In this document: positions 35,010 to 43,712 of the stretch, piece after piece
Layout: every line of letters starts with the position of its first letter
Numbering within the stretch: position 1 is the first letter of the stretch
From: Siminovitchia fordii DSM 16014 = CIP 108821
GTDB lineage: Bacteria > Bacillota > Bacilli > Bacillales > Bacillaceae_C
Assembly: GCF_000374565.1 (NCBI RefSeq)
Contig: NZ_KB894688.1
Span: 62,001 to 126,000 of the forward strand
Direction: 5' to 3'
Length of the DNA: 64,000 nt
Translations under genes and position numbers: made by a program
The notes under the pieces: model-generated
What the model saw: the letters and a program-made list of their open reading frames with translations, nothing else
What the model was told of the DNA's origin: nothing
The model's database searches: none

Positions 35010-36440
35010 TTAAACAGCACTTTTTCCTTTTGTTGCAAATACATTTCTATCAGCTACCCGATCTACGGAAAAAGAAAAGATGTGTTTTGCTGAAATATAG
35101 TAGCAAATTCCAGCTGCAAAGTAGGCCGGTATTCCTGCGGAGATATAATAGAACAAGCCGCTTGATGTATCCATCACAGGATTATATAAGCCCCAATAAA
35201 CGATAGTACCAACGATAAAGCTGACAATTGCAGAAGGGTTCACACCACGCCAGTAATAATAATTCCCATTTGTATCGTATAAATCTTTAATAGAAAGCTT
35301 CTGCTTTTTTACAAAGAAAAAGTCGGAAATGACGATTCCACCAAATATGGCCATGATATAGGCAATAACTGTAATAAAGGATCCGAAGGCTTGGTAAAAA
35401 GATGCACTTAACAATAACAATATGGTTGGTATGGCTGTTCCCATGGCAAGCTTCCATGATTTCTTTGGAAAAACAGTTTTAAAGCTGATTGCTTGTGAAT
35501 ACATAAGAAAAGTTCCTGCAGTAATATTACCTATTGTAAGTAATATGAGTCCGATGGCTCCGGCCCAAGTACCAGCAATGGCAAACATCCAGTCGGTTGG
35601 TTCTACAGATGCAACCACTATTGCTGCAAGGGCTCCCAGAATAACGGCGATGTTGACGATAACCCCATAGCTAAAAAATCCTGCTCTGAAAGCTGTCTTT
35701 TCATTTTTAGCCAGTCGGGCGTACTGCCCCAGATATGGAAGCCAAGAGAATCCTAGCCCTACATTTATCTCTAAAGCCGTTACGAAGGAGCGGGCATGAT
35801 CTCCAGGATAAGGTTCAGTTGGAGTCAAGCCGAAAATTTTATTTAAGCCTATTCCAAATATCAATATTAAAAATAGCCCTAAAGTAACTAACAAAATGGC
35901 GGGAACACCAATCAGATTAAACTTCCGCATAACTAGCGGACCTTGGAATGTAATCAAAAATACAATAGCAAATATGATGATCGCAAAGAACGGAGCTCCA
36001 GTTGTACTGCTTGTAAAAAACCCTGGAAGGCCTAGGACGGAAGCAATTTTAACCAGCGCCTCTCCTGCCATGAAAAATGCTACTGACATATAGCCGATCG
36101 TAAGGATCATAAAAATGAAATAAAATATGTTTGACCCCAAATATCCAAGAGCACTCCGAAATCCGATAAACGTATCGACCCCAAACCTGGCAAATAGAAG
36201 AATGATCGGTGCGATTAAAAAGAACGGTAATGCATTTCCAAATAAAACTGCCGCCAACGACTCTTTTGCATTAAGCAGCATACCGGTATGGCTGCCCGTA
36301 AGGATACAAATACAGGAAATACCTATTCCCACCTGAATGAGCACTAAGTCCCAAAAACCAAATACACGGTCATTTTTTTGTGCAGGCAGAAAACCGAATG
36401 CCACATCTTTTGAGATAGCAGAATTATTATCTTTACTCAT
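35010..36440 (-). CDS. NCS1-type nucleobase/allantoin/hydantoin permease family transporter
   Basis: 476 aa from ATG 36440 with TTGGAGG upstream; a TTG four codons earlier forms part of that site. Twelve hydrophobic segments; opening GFWDLVLIQVGIGISC and the ISDFFFVKK motif after TM10 are typical of NCS1 (cytosine, purine, allantoin, hydantoin, thiamine carriers). Cation-driven uptake across the cytoplasmic membrane. It lies in the sigma-54 regulon of the N-demethylase system, so it probably imports the N-methylated substrate. Substrate not readable from sequence. Confidence 0.85.
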   Translation of the reverse strand: MSKDNNSAISKDVAFGFLPAQKNDRVFGFWDLVLIQVGIGISCICILTGSHTGMLLNAKESLAAVLFGNALPFFLIAPIILLFARFGVDTFIGFRSALGYLGSNIFYFIFMILTIGYMSVAFFMAGEALVKIASVLGLPGFFTSSTTGAPFFAIIIFAIVFLITFQGPLVMRKFNLIGVPAILLVTLGLFLILIFGIGLNKIFGLTPTEPYPGDHARSFVTALEINVGLGFSWLPYLGQYARLAKNEKTAFRAGFFSYGVIVNIAVILGALAAIVVASVEPTDWMFAIAGTWAGAIGLILLTIGNITAGTFLMYSQAISFKTVFPKKSWKLAMGTAIPTILLLLSASFYQAFGSFITVIAYIMAIFGGIVISDFFFVKKQKLSIKDLYDTNGNYYYWRGVNPSAIVSFIVGTIVYWGLYNPVMDTSSGLFYYISAGIPAYFAAGICYYISAKHIFSFSVDRVADRNVFATKGKSAV

Positions 36441-36531
36441 TTTAACCTCCAATTATTATTGATTATGGTGATAGCGGTGTACACGTAAGCCGTCTTGGCT
36501 CAGAATACGTCCCCAAAAGGATAAAAAACAT

Positions 36532-36732
36532 TTAGAAGATAACGGTTAATAAAAAGACAGAAAATCCTCCTACTATGATCAGTTCCGGTGCAGCGTCAAC
36601 TGTCTTCATTTTTTTTACATTAGATTCTTCTTTTTCGTAATCTTCGATCCTGCCGTGAAGATCTGTGAATAAATTCTTGACAAATTCATCTGTAGACCTC
36701 ATATTTTTCTCAATCATACTTTCCTTTTCCAA
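36532..36732 (-). CDS. Small single-span membrane protein preceding the NCS1 permease
   Basis: 66 aa with TTG start at 36732 seven bases after AGGAGGG. A charged, helical N-terminal ~48 residues (EFVKNLFTDLHGRIEDYEKE) is followed by one C-terminal membrane helix (ELIIVGGFSVFLLTVIF) that ends the protein. It is the first gene after the sigma-54 promoter at 36769-36785 and precedes the permease by about 90 bases. No family recognised. It may be a small accessory subunit of the transporter. Confidence 0.7.
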   Translation of the reverse strand: MEKESMIEKNMRSTDEFVKNLFTDLHGRIEDYEKEESNVKKMKTVDAAPELIIVGGFSVFLLTVIF

Positions 36733-36768
36733 GTCAATTCCCTCCTAAATTTTTATAAATACTAATAT

Positions 36769-36785
36769 TGCAATTTACGTGCCAA
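36769..36785 (-). promoter_or_regulatory. Sigma-54 promoter of the small protein / permease operon
   Basis: Minus strand TTGGCACGTAAATTGCA: TGGCAC-N5-TTGCA, identical in both conserved elements to the promoter at 34888-34904. It lies about 37 bases upstream of the TTG start at 36732. Confidence 0.93.
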
Positions 36786-36862
36786 ATAGAAAGCCTTTTC
36801 ATATATAGAATTCGGGACAGTTCGAGTTGCATTTATGAATTTTTCATTTAAAATTGAAATCA

Positions 36863-36879
36863 TTGCTCTTCTAGAGCAA
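36863..36879. promoter_or_regulatory. Inverted repeat in the leader of the activator gene
   Basis: TTGCTCT (36863-36869), three bases, AGAGCAA (36873-36879), a perfect 7-bp palindrome. It lies between the divergent sigma-54 promoter and the activator start, about 85 bases upstream of that promoter. Possible activator or repressor site; unlike AATTTCAATT it is not repeated at the other promoter. Confidence 0.35.
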
Positions 36880-36900
36880 AGTACCTATAAAGGAAGTGGA

Positions 36901-38796
36901 ATGGTTATTATGAATAGTCCTTCTCTAAATTCAAACAGCCCTTTTGTAAACGCTTTACAGTCTACTCTTCTAAGTATTTACGATGAAGTAATAATCACTG
37001 ATACTAAGGGAAGAATTGCAGTAAGTTTCGGAAAAATAGAGAAATTATGGGGCGATCGAACTAGTTTAATTGGAATGAACTTATTTGAGCTTGAGAAACA
37101 AACTTTTTATGAAGAATCAACATTAGAACAAACTATTAATAAAAATAAGAGAACTATCATCAAAACGTCCTGGAATAATAAAAGAGTTCTGATCACATGT
37201 TATCCGGAGGTCCAGGATAAAAAGTATTTAACATGGGGCCTAAAACTCCTTTCAAGAAATGATAATATTTTGATGGAAAATAAAGTGGAAAAGGAGATTG
37301 ATTTTTCAAAGGCATTAACTAAAGATACTTCGAGGTTATTTATCGTAAAAAGTCAAAAGATGATGAACGTTTTAAGTACAGTTGAGATGGTTTCCAAAGT
37401 TTCCTCTTCAGTTCTTTTATTGGGAGAATCCGGGGTTGGCAAAGAAGTAATTGCGCGGGCCATCCATGAATTGGGACCAAGGAAAAAACAGCCTTTCATT
37501 CCAGTGAACTGTGGGGCGATCCCTGAAAATTTGCTGGAAAGCGAATTATTCGGTTATGTAGAAGGAGCTTTCAGCGGAGCTAAAAAAGAAGGCATGCCAG
37601 GCAAATTCGAACTTGCCAATCATGGTGTGCTTTTTCTTGATGAGATTGGGGAAATGCCTCTCAATCTTCAAGTGAAGCTGCTGAGAGTCCTTCAAGAAAG
37701 AGAAATTACACCGTTGGGAAGCTTTAAATCAATCAAACTCGATATCCAGGTCATTACGGCTACGAACAAAGACCTGAAAACACTCGTTGATAAAGGACAA
37801 TTCAGAGAGGATCTTTATTACCGATTAAATGTTATACCTATAGAGATTCCTTCATTGAGAGAGAGACTCGAGGAACTGCCATATTTGATCAGCTTTTTTC
37901 TGCATAAATATAATCATTTGTATGACCGCACAGTTCAAATCGAGCAGGATGCCATCGATTTAATGTCTATATACGAATGGCCCGGAAATATTAGACAGCT
38001 TGAAAATACGATAGAAAGAATTGTAGTTACGAGCACAGATACAACTGTGGATGCATCCGCTGTTCAAGAATATATGCCGCTTGAGCAGGAAACAGCAAAA
38101 GCACCTCCTGTTTTTGAACAATTGATGCCTCTCCAAGATGCGGTTGACCTTGTAGAAGAGCAATTGATCAATATGGCCATGGAAAAATATAAATCTATCA
38201 AACTTGCTGCAAAAGCACTGAATGTCAGTCAGCCGACCATGAGCAGAAAATACAAAAAGATTCTAACGAACTTATCAAAACAGAATATCTCACCTTCCGA
38301 AAAAAGAAAAATCCTTGAAGACCAACTGAATAACCGATTGCGGTCAGTTGCCATAGCCACAGCAGCTATCATAGAACCTGAAGAAGTAAGCCATTTAAGG
38401 AACAAATCAGCTACAAAAGACCCAATATTACAAAAACTGCAAACTCAGCTGACAATGATTAGAAAACAGGAAGGCGGTATCAAATGGGCTTTTATCTTTG
38501 ATATCATTGACAATCAAACGTTTAGAACTTTAGTTGCAGACAAAGATTTCGTGATGGTACCCGGGGAAAAATACGCGGGATCACCGGAATTTGCGGAAGT
38601 GGCCCGCAACGCGATTAAAGGAAGGGTTGAAGTCACCCCCATTTACAGGGATATTTACGGCGAGTGGAAAACAAGCCTCGCTCCTGTAATAGACGATTCC
38701 GGCCAGGTGATCGCTTTAATCGGATATGACTATAGCAAAGAATATATCGAGTCGGAATTACATAAAATGGGAAAAGTGCTGAAAATTAATCTATAG
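36901..38796 (+). CDS. Sigma-54-dependent transcriptional activator with a C-terminal sensor-like domain
   Basis: 631 aa from ATG 36901 with AAAGGA upstream. N-terminal PAS-like region (about 15-120), AAA+ domain with Walker A GESGVGKE (175-182), sigma-54 loop GAFSGA (222-227; Ser where Thr is usual), Walker B VLFLDE (243-248) and arginine motifs, then a Fis-type helix-turn-helix (about 430-452, KLAAKALNVSQPTMSRKYKK). Unusually another ~170 residues follow; about 505-612 resemble a Cache/CHASE-type sensor (DKDFVMVPGEKYAGSPEF … YRDIYGEWKTSLAPVIDDSG). No membrane segment, so it would sense inside the cell. It is divergent from the permease operon, and both nearby sigma-54 promoters are its probable targets. 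Confidence 0.9.
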   Translation: MVIMNSPSLNSNSPFVNALQSTLLSIYDEVIITDTKGRIAVSFGKIEKLWGDRTSLIGMNLFELEKQTFYEESTLEQTINKNKRTIIKTSWNNKRVLITCYPEVQDKKYLTWGLKLLSRNDNILMENKVEKEIDFSKALTKDTSRLFIVKSQKMMNVLSTVEMVSKVSSSVLLLGESGVGKEVIARAIHELGPRKKQPFIPVNCGAIPENLLESELFGYVEGAFSGAKKEGMPGKFELANHGVLFLDEIGEMPLNLQVKLLRVLQEREITPLGSFKSIKLDIQVITATNKDLKTLVDKGQFREDLYYRLNVIPIEIPSLRERLEELPYLISFFLHKYNHLYDRTVQIEQDAIDLMSIYEWPGNIRQLENTIERIVVTSTDTTVDASAVQEYMPLEQETAKAPPVFEQLMPLQDAVDLVEEQLINMAMEKYKSIKLAAKALNVSQPTMSRKYKKILTNLSKQNISPSEKRKILEDQLNNRLRSVAIATAAIIEPEEVSHLRNKSATKDPILQKLQTQLTMIRKQEGGIKWAFIFDIIDNQTFRTLVADKDFVMVPGEKYAGSPEFAEVARNAIKGRVEVTPIYRDIYGEWKTSLAPVIDDSGQVIALIGYDYSKEYIESELHKMGKVLKINL

Positions 38797-38832
38797 TAAG
38801 GGCAGGAGAGTAGAAGCTTGCCTTTTTTATTA
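38797..38832 (+). terminator. Probable terminator of the activator gene
   Basis: GGCA … TGCC with imperfect extension, followed by TTTTTTATT, immediately after the stop codon. Stem is short, so moderate certainty. Confidence 0.45.
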
Positions 38833-38884
38833 GCCCCCTATAAAATCAATCTTTATCCCCATTTTTACAAGAAAATGGAGTCTT

Positions 38885-38907
38885 AAAATGGGGTCTGACC
38901 CCATTTT
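38885..38907. repeat. REP-like palindrome AAAATGGGGT-CTG-ACCCCATTTT
   Basis: Ten-bp perfect inverted repeat with a 3-base loop. The core GGGGTCTGACCCC resembles short palindromes dispersed in many bacterial genomes, often in intergenic DNA. Only one copy in this window. Confidence 0.6.
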
Positions 38908-39184
38908 ACTTTCTCCCATACACTTACCCGTACAGACATCATCTTTGCCTCAATCAATTGTCCAATCCCCCTCTTCACTTATATTCCGGACATGTGAAAA
39001 AAGTTTTATCCAATATCAGACACCTCTAAAAGAACGAGCAAATGTAAGATTTAATGAGCAAAACATCAATGACATTCGCTTTCATTGTCGTTGTTTTCGT
39101 TTTCATTTTAGTTTTCTGAATTTGTTTATTAAGAGGTTAAAAATGATAATGAAATTACAATGATGATGAAAGAGGGTAGGTTAA

Positions 39185-39271
39185 ATGAAGACTTTCATTA
39201 ATAGCCTAGTCAACAAGTACGAAGGCTTCGTACGAATCAGAACAGCAAGAGTCTTAAACAAACGTAGCTAA
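39185..39271 (+). CDS. Possible small ORF, 28 aa
   Basis: ATG 39185 follows GAGGGTAGG. The product (MKTFINSLVNKYEGFVRIRT, then ARVLNKRS) is basic. No homolog recognised and no conservation can be tested. Could be a gene remnant. Confidence 0.2.
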   Translation: MKTFINSLVNKYEGFVRIRTARVLNKRS

Positions 39272-39351
39272 GGAAGATACACCTCTAGTACTGCATATAT
39301 AGATATTTATGGAGTCAAGCTATTTAATGCCTGGCTTTTTTACAGTAATAA

Positions 39352-39370
39352 GGCGGTGACAGGCACCACC
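39352..39370. repeat. REP-like palindrome GGCGGTG-ACAGG-CACCACC
   Basis: Seven-base arms with one mismatch around ACAGG. The complementary form GGTGCCTGTCACC is familiar as a dispersed intergenic motif in bacilli. Lies just past the end of the glycosyltransferase operon, where it could also act as a 3-prime hairpin. Confidence 0.5.
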
Positions 39371-39405
39371 TTTGCTTATTCGAACAGTCAGTTTCAATCC
39401 ACTAT

Positions 39406-40968
39406 TTAAAATGTTTGGTTTCTTGTAAGTATCCTACACCCCAACAGTTCACATTTGTAAATTAATCTATATTGGGAGTTATTAGTTGTATAGAAACAAT
39501 CCATCTCAAATAAAAACAAGTTCTCGCTAACTTCATCATGGTATTGATAGTCCACTAATATATCCAAATCGAATGACTCAATTAGTAAATTGTATACATC
39601 TTCTATCTCTTTAATAACACTTTCAAGACTTCCCATGAATTCATTACCAATCCTGATTACAATCGTAGTTTTATGGTTTTCATACTCTTTGGCTAAAGAA
39701 GTTAATGTTTGAATCCAATTGTCTTCCGCATTGTTGAAGTCGGGTTTTAATAGAACTTTTTTATTATGTAATGCATCTAACTCATATTTAATTCCTTTTT
39801 CTCTTAATTCAAGTGCAAAGCGCATATTATCTATTTCAGCAGGCACATTATTGATCAAGTCGTTTATTGTTAAAGACCTTCTTCTACGGTTGGCCATTAC
39901 TTCTGCATATAATCTTTCATGTTTATACGCGCTTAATTTTACATCATAATGATCTTTAATAAAGTGAAATGCTTGTAAAATATCATTTTTAATTAAACGA
40001 GGCTTCTTTATGATCTTCATTATATCTTCAATAAATAATTCTGGTAATTGAGGTGTATCTGTATTTCGATCCGTAAAATTTACTTTGGAAATTCTCCTTA
40101 ATATTTGTTCTTTTACAATACCTACATAATTATTATTCCCTATGCATATTGGGATTTTCCCCAATGCCAATGCCTCTAGGATTACTCGGCCTACACCAAC
40201 CACTACCTCATAATTTTTTATAATTTTATTTATGTTATCTGACCCATTCACTGCATGGATCATCTTTTTTGAAAGCTTATCATTTATCTGTTCTACTCTT
40301 TTTACAATATAAGAATACTGAGACCCGCTACCGATAATTCCGATTTGTACATCTACTCTCGACGATAATTGTTCAACACATTCAATAAAAAAGTCTAGAC
40401 TCGGTAATTTATCGTCATCAAGTCTGCTAATATACGCAATTCTTAAAGTACCATCATTTTCTAGAACACTAATATCCGCTGCTCCAATCTCGACACAGTT
40501 TGGAACAACATTAAACTGTTTATTTGGAATTAATTTATTTGCCATATGAAAGTCACGCGATTCAGGACTTATAAAGATATAAGAATCTATAAATTCTTCT
40601 AACCCTTTTACACTAGGCGTTAAATATGCACCATGAATTGTGGTTACGACAGGGATGTCTCTTAATAACTTTATTAATGCAGCAACCTCCTGTGATTGAA
40701 AGGGGTGGACATGAATGATATCAATATTATGGTGATCAATTATTTCTAAGATCTTCCCAGCATTTTCAAAAAGTACTTGATCCTTTGGAGCGTTAATCTC
40801 GTAAAAAGGAATAGATAACCGATTTAGAATTTTGACTGCCGGACCAAAGGAACTTGCGATATAAACACTATGCCCCCTATCCATTAACGCTTTAGATAAG
40901 GTAATAATATGTGATTCAGCTCCGCCCAGTTCCATATAATCGTATAATTGCAATATATTTAATTTCAT
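39406..40968 (-). CDS. GT4-type glycosyltransferase with extra C-terminal domain
   Basis: 520 aa. N-terminal Rossmann domain with the GT-B opening YDYMELGGAESHIITLSKAL and HVHPFQSQEVAAL; acceptor/donor domain with AYISRLDDDKLPSLDFFIECV and GRVILEALALGKIPICIG. Residues about 385-520 form an additional alpha/beta domain absent from ordinary GT4 enzymes (RIGNEFMGSLESVIKEIEDV). Nine bases after the next glycosyltransferase and in the same direction as hag. Candidate flagellin-modifying or surface-glycan enzyme; sugar unknown. Confidence 0.8.
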   Translation of the reverse strand: MKLNILQLYDYMELGGAESHIITLSKALMDRGHSVYIASSFGPAVKILNRLSIPFYEINAPKDQVLFENAGKILEIIDHHNIDIIHVHPFQSQEVAALIKLLRDIPVVTTIHGAYLTPSVKGLEEFIDSYIFISPESRDFHMANKLIPNKQFNVVPNCVEIGAADISVLENDGTLRIAYISRLDDDKLPSLDFFIECVEQLSSRVDVQIGIIGSGSQYSYIVKRVEQINDKLSKKMIHAVNGSDNINKIIKNYEVVVGVGRVILEALALGKIPICIGNNNYVGIVKEQILRRISKVNFTDRNTDTPQLPELFIEDIMKIIKKPRLIKNDILQAFHFIKDHYDVKLSAYKHERLYAEVMANRRRRSLTINDLINNVPAEIDNMRFALELREKGIKYELDALHNKKVLLKPDFNNAEDNWIQTLTSLAKEYENHKTTIVIRIGNEFMGSLESVIKEIEDVYNLLIESFDLDILVDYQYHDEVSENLFLFEMDCFYTTNNSQYRLIYKCELLGCRILTRNQTF

Positions 40969-40977
40969 ACAGTCACA

Positions 40978-42786
40978 TCATTTCATATGTTTATCTATGT
41001 AAACATCAGATAGTAATTGAACAGCTTTTTCTTCCCATTCCTTATCAATTTTCATTAAAGATAAGGAAATTTCTTCTGCTAAACTAAATTGCTCCTGTTT
41101 TGCTAAAGAATGAATAATAAATGTAATCAGATTGAAATCGAACAATTCCTCGATTTTATATGTTTCATTTTTACTTATTACATCAACAGCTAATTGAAAA
41201 GAAAAGTCAAATTCACCAATATCTAAATAGAGGGAAGATAGCAAACCTAGCAGTTTTAGATGATTATTTCTTTCAGCAACCAACGAATCTGCTAGATTTA
41301 GTGCCTCAAACAAGTTCCCGGATAATTTATATAAAAATATCTTTAACAGGTCTTCGTTATCTTCTTCCTCTAGTAAGGATTCCAAGTATATTGTAAATAA
41401 TTTATTATTATTTTTATTAAAATGTAACTGGATGAATTCTAGCGCCCTTGCGAAGTCTCCTTGCATTATATATGCTAAGGCCAATTTCTCGTGATCTATC
41501 TGATCAACTTTGGTTTGATTATCAAATAGCATGACTGAAGCCTTGTACTTTCTTAGAAAACTGTAAAAACCTAACAGTTCATTTTTTATTAAAGAATTTT
41601 GTTCATAATTTTTATATTCTCGGATGGACTCTTGTACAAATTCCTGAGTTTCATTTATTGGAAAGGATTCGTCTTCTATATATTGAGAAATTGGATTTAA
41701 TAATTTACTCCAATCAAACACTTTAGCCGTTTCTATTGCATTTTTACATTCCATGTTATAGTCAGTTTCACTCATTGTGATATATTTATCAATATACGAT
41801 AAAAACTCTTCTTTATTATTAGCTATTTTCAATCCTGGAAAACCGATTATGTCTGGCATCATTGTTGATACGACAGGAGTTCCTGAACTTAGGTATTCAT
41901 ACAATTTCAAGGGGGTAACTGATGCAGTCAAATTATTTACCTTAAACGGTATAATAGCTATTTTTGAGTGGAATAAATAACTGGGTAATTCGCTATATTC
42001 CTTAAACCCTAAAAAGCTGATGTTATCATAAGGTGGTAACTTACAAATCTCACTACCTACAAAAACAAACAAGTAGTTTGGTCTAAGTTTTGCTATATAA
42101 TCAATTAAATCAATATCAACCCATTCCGCAACGGCTCCCATAAAAAACACAATCGGCTTCTCTTCACCTAGTATATCATTTGGTTTTCTAGTATTTATTT
42201 CATTAAGGTTGGTATAATCAGAGGTCCAAACCCCGTTAGGCAAATAGTAGACAGTTTTATTTAAATAAGACATCTTAGTATATAATCTTTTTGACGAAGC
42301 TATAACTAGGTCGGCGATACTTGCAATTTTTCTTTCATAATAAATGAGTTCTTCTGTAAAATTAAAGTCTACATCCTCCAAAAATGAACCCCAGTCATCT
42401 AAACAATCATAAATTAACTTCCCATTCTCTGGAATATAGTCTAAATACTTGCTCCACTCAGGAAAGGAAACGATATATGCAGGGTTTTCTTTTGAATAAA
42501 CTTCTCCAATCTTATTCAATAATTCATTTATTTTACAACTGACTTCTACATCAACATTTTTCTCGTCTAATACATGAACCCCTTCATCATTCTTGTGAAA
42601 GATTCTATGTAATAACGATTCCTTATCATTTATTTCGCTTAACATTTGCTGAGATACTTTATGTCGTTCCAATACCCCAATGTATAAGACTTCATAGCCA
42701 CTCTCAACAAAGTATTTTGCAAAGTGTTGCGGCCTTTGTTTAAGGCCCTTATACGTGACACCAGATAAGATAATGATTGGTTTCAT
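40978..42786 (-). CDS. GT-B glycosyltransferase fused to a TPR-like helical domain
   Basis: 602 aa, ATG 42786 with AAGGAG upstream. Residues 1-375 are a GT-B enzyme of the TuaH-like type: KGLKQRPQHFAKYF, YDCLDDWGSF, SSKRLYTKM, LPNGVW and TPLKLYEYLSSGTPVVST. Residues about 400-600 are helical repeats resembling TPRs (KLALAYIMQGDFARALEFIQ). TPR fusions are seen in protein O-glycosyltransferases, including flagellin-specific ones. It begins 64 bases downstream of the hag stop, after the hag terminator. Base composition is lower in G+C than the flagellar genes, suggesting transfer. Confidence 0.8.
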   Translation of the reverse strand: MKPIIILSGVTYKGLKQRPQHFAKYFVESGYEVLYIGVLERHKVSQQMLSEINDKESLLHRIFHKNDEGVHVLDEKNVDVEVSCKINELLNKIGEVYSKENPAYIVSFPEWSKYLDYIPENGKLIYDCLDDWGSFLEDVDFNFTEELIYYERKIASIADLVIASSKRLYTKMSYLNKTVYYLPNGVWTSDYTNLNEINTRKPNDILGEEKPIVFFMGAVAEWVDIDLIDYIAKLRPNYLFVFVGSEICKLPPYDNISFLGFKEYSELPSYLFHSKIAIIPFKVNNLTASVTPLKLYEYLSSGTPVVSTMMPDIIGFPGLKIANNKEEFLSYIDKYITMSETDYNMECKNAIETAKVFDWSKLLNPISQYIEDESFPINETQEFVQESIREYKNYEQNSLIKNELLGFYSFLRKYKASVMLFDNQTKVDQIDHEKLALAYIMQGDFARALEFIQLHFNKNNNKLFTIYLESLLEEEDNEDLLKIFLYKLSGNLFEALNLADSLVAERNNHLKLLGLLSSLYLDIGEFDFSFQLAVDVISKNETYKIEELFDFNLITFIIHSLAKQEQFSLAEEISLSLMKIDKEWEEKAVQLLSDVYIDKHMK

Positions 42787-42807
42787 TTTATTTACTCCTT
42801 ATATTTG

Positions 42808-42839
42808 AAAAAGGTAACCTAATCATAGGTTACCTTTTT
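42808..42839 (-). terminator. Terminator of hag
   Basis: GGTAACCTA / TAGGTTACC with a 4-base loop, flanked by A5 and T5. Strong stop between hag and the glycosyltransferases; partial read-through could feed the latter. Confidence 0.9.
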
Positions 42840-42849
42840 CATATTTAAA

Positions 42850-43707
42850 TTAACGAAGTAATTGAAGAACTCCTTGTGGCTGTTGGTTCGCTTGAGCCAA
42901 CATTGCTTGAGAAGCTTGAGAAAGGATATTGTTCTTCGTGAACTCCATCATTTCTTTTGCCATGTCAACGTCTCTGATACGGGATTCAGCAGCTGTTAAG
43001 TTTTCTGCGGATGTACCAAGGTTGTTGATTGTGTGTTCTAAGCGGTTTTGCATAGCACCTAGATTTGAACGCTCAGTAGCAACTGTTTTGATGGCAGTAT
43101 TCAGTGTTTCAATAGCATCGTTTGCATCTGTTTGAGTGTCAACTTTAATTCCAGTACCAGTTTTGCTATCTCCTGATCCTACTCCAAGAGTTGCTGCATC
43201 CATTTTTGAGATGTTCAACGTAACGTTTTGGTCTTTATTTGCTCCAATGTGGAATGTTAAGGCTTGACCACCAGAAGCAGAAGTGAAAGTCCCGTCTAGA
43301 AGAGTCTTTCCATTGAATTCAGTAGTCTCAGAGATACGTGTAATTTCACGTGCCAGTTGATCAATTTCATCTTGGATTGCTGCGCGGTCCGTTGGATCAT
43401 CATTTGTGTCATTTGAAGCCTGAACAGCCAATTCACGCATACGTTGAAGGATGGCATGAGTTTCATTCAATGCGCCTTCAGCAGTTTGGATTAAAGAAAT
43501 TCCGTCTTGCGCATTTTTCGCAGCCATGTCCAAACCTTTGATTTGAGCACGCATTTTTTCAGAGATAGCTAGTCCAGCAGCGTCATCTCCTGCACGGTTG
43601 ATACGAAGTCCTGAAGATAGTTTCTCCATGTTTTTGGTTGCAGCATTTGTTCCGGCATTTAATTGACGGTGAGTGTTAAGTGCCGCAATGTTGTGATTGA
43701 TTCTCAT
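42850..43707 (-). CDS. hag: Flagellin
   Basis: 285 aa from ATG 43707 ([19 protein letters not shown]) with AAGGAGG upstream. Conserved N- and C-terminal D0/D1 helices ([20 protein letters not shown] and [20 protein letters not shown], ending PQGVLQLLR) surround a short Ser/Thr/Gly-rich centre (about 160-205), the surface part and the likely place for any glycosylation. Filament subunit, exported through the flagellar apparatus. Driven by a sigma-D promoter and with CsrA sites in its leader. Confidence 0.98.
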   Translation of the reverse strand: MRINHNIAALNTHRQLNAGTNAATKNMEKLSSGLRINRAGDDAAGLAISEKMRAQIKGLDMAAKNAQDGISLIQTAEGALNETHAILQRMRELAVQASNDTNDDPTDRAAIQDEIDQLAREITRISETTEFNGKTLLDGTFTSASGGQALTFHIGANKDQNVTLNISKMDAATLGVGSGDSKTGTGIKVDTQTDANDAIETLNTAIKTVATERSNLGAMQNRLEHTINNLGTSAENLTAAESRIRDVDMAKEMMEFTKNNILSQASQAMLAQANQQPQGVLQLLR

Positions 43708-43712
43708 TTCAT

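Larger units (their letters stand above)
38797..39405. other. Long intergenic region with palindromes, no secure gene
   Basis: About 600 bases between the activator and the glycosyltransferases. It contains two REP-like palindromes (38885-38907, 39352-39370), a possible 28-codon ORF (39185-39271), and A+T-rich sequence with several CATTxxCTTTCATT-like runs (about 39070-39110). Longer frames lack start sites. It looks like a recombination or insertion scar between the metabolic and flagellar blocks. Confidence 0.4.

Noticed and set aside
36835-36900. N-terminal extension of the sigma-54 activator
   Set aside because: No ribosome-binding site at 36835, and the segment holds regulatory palindromes; ATG 36901 has a good site.
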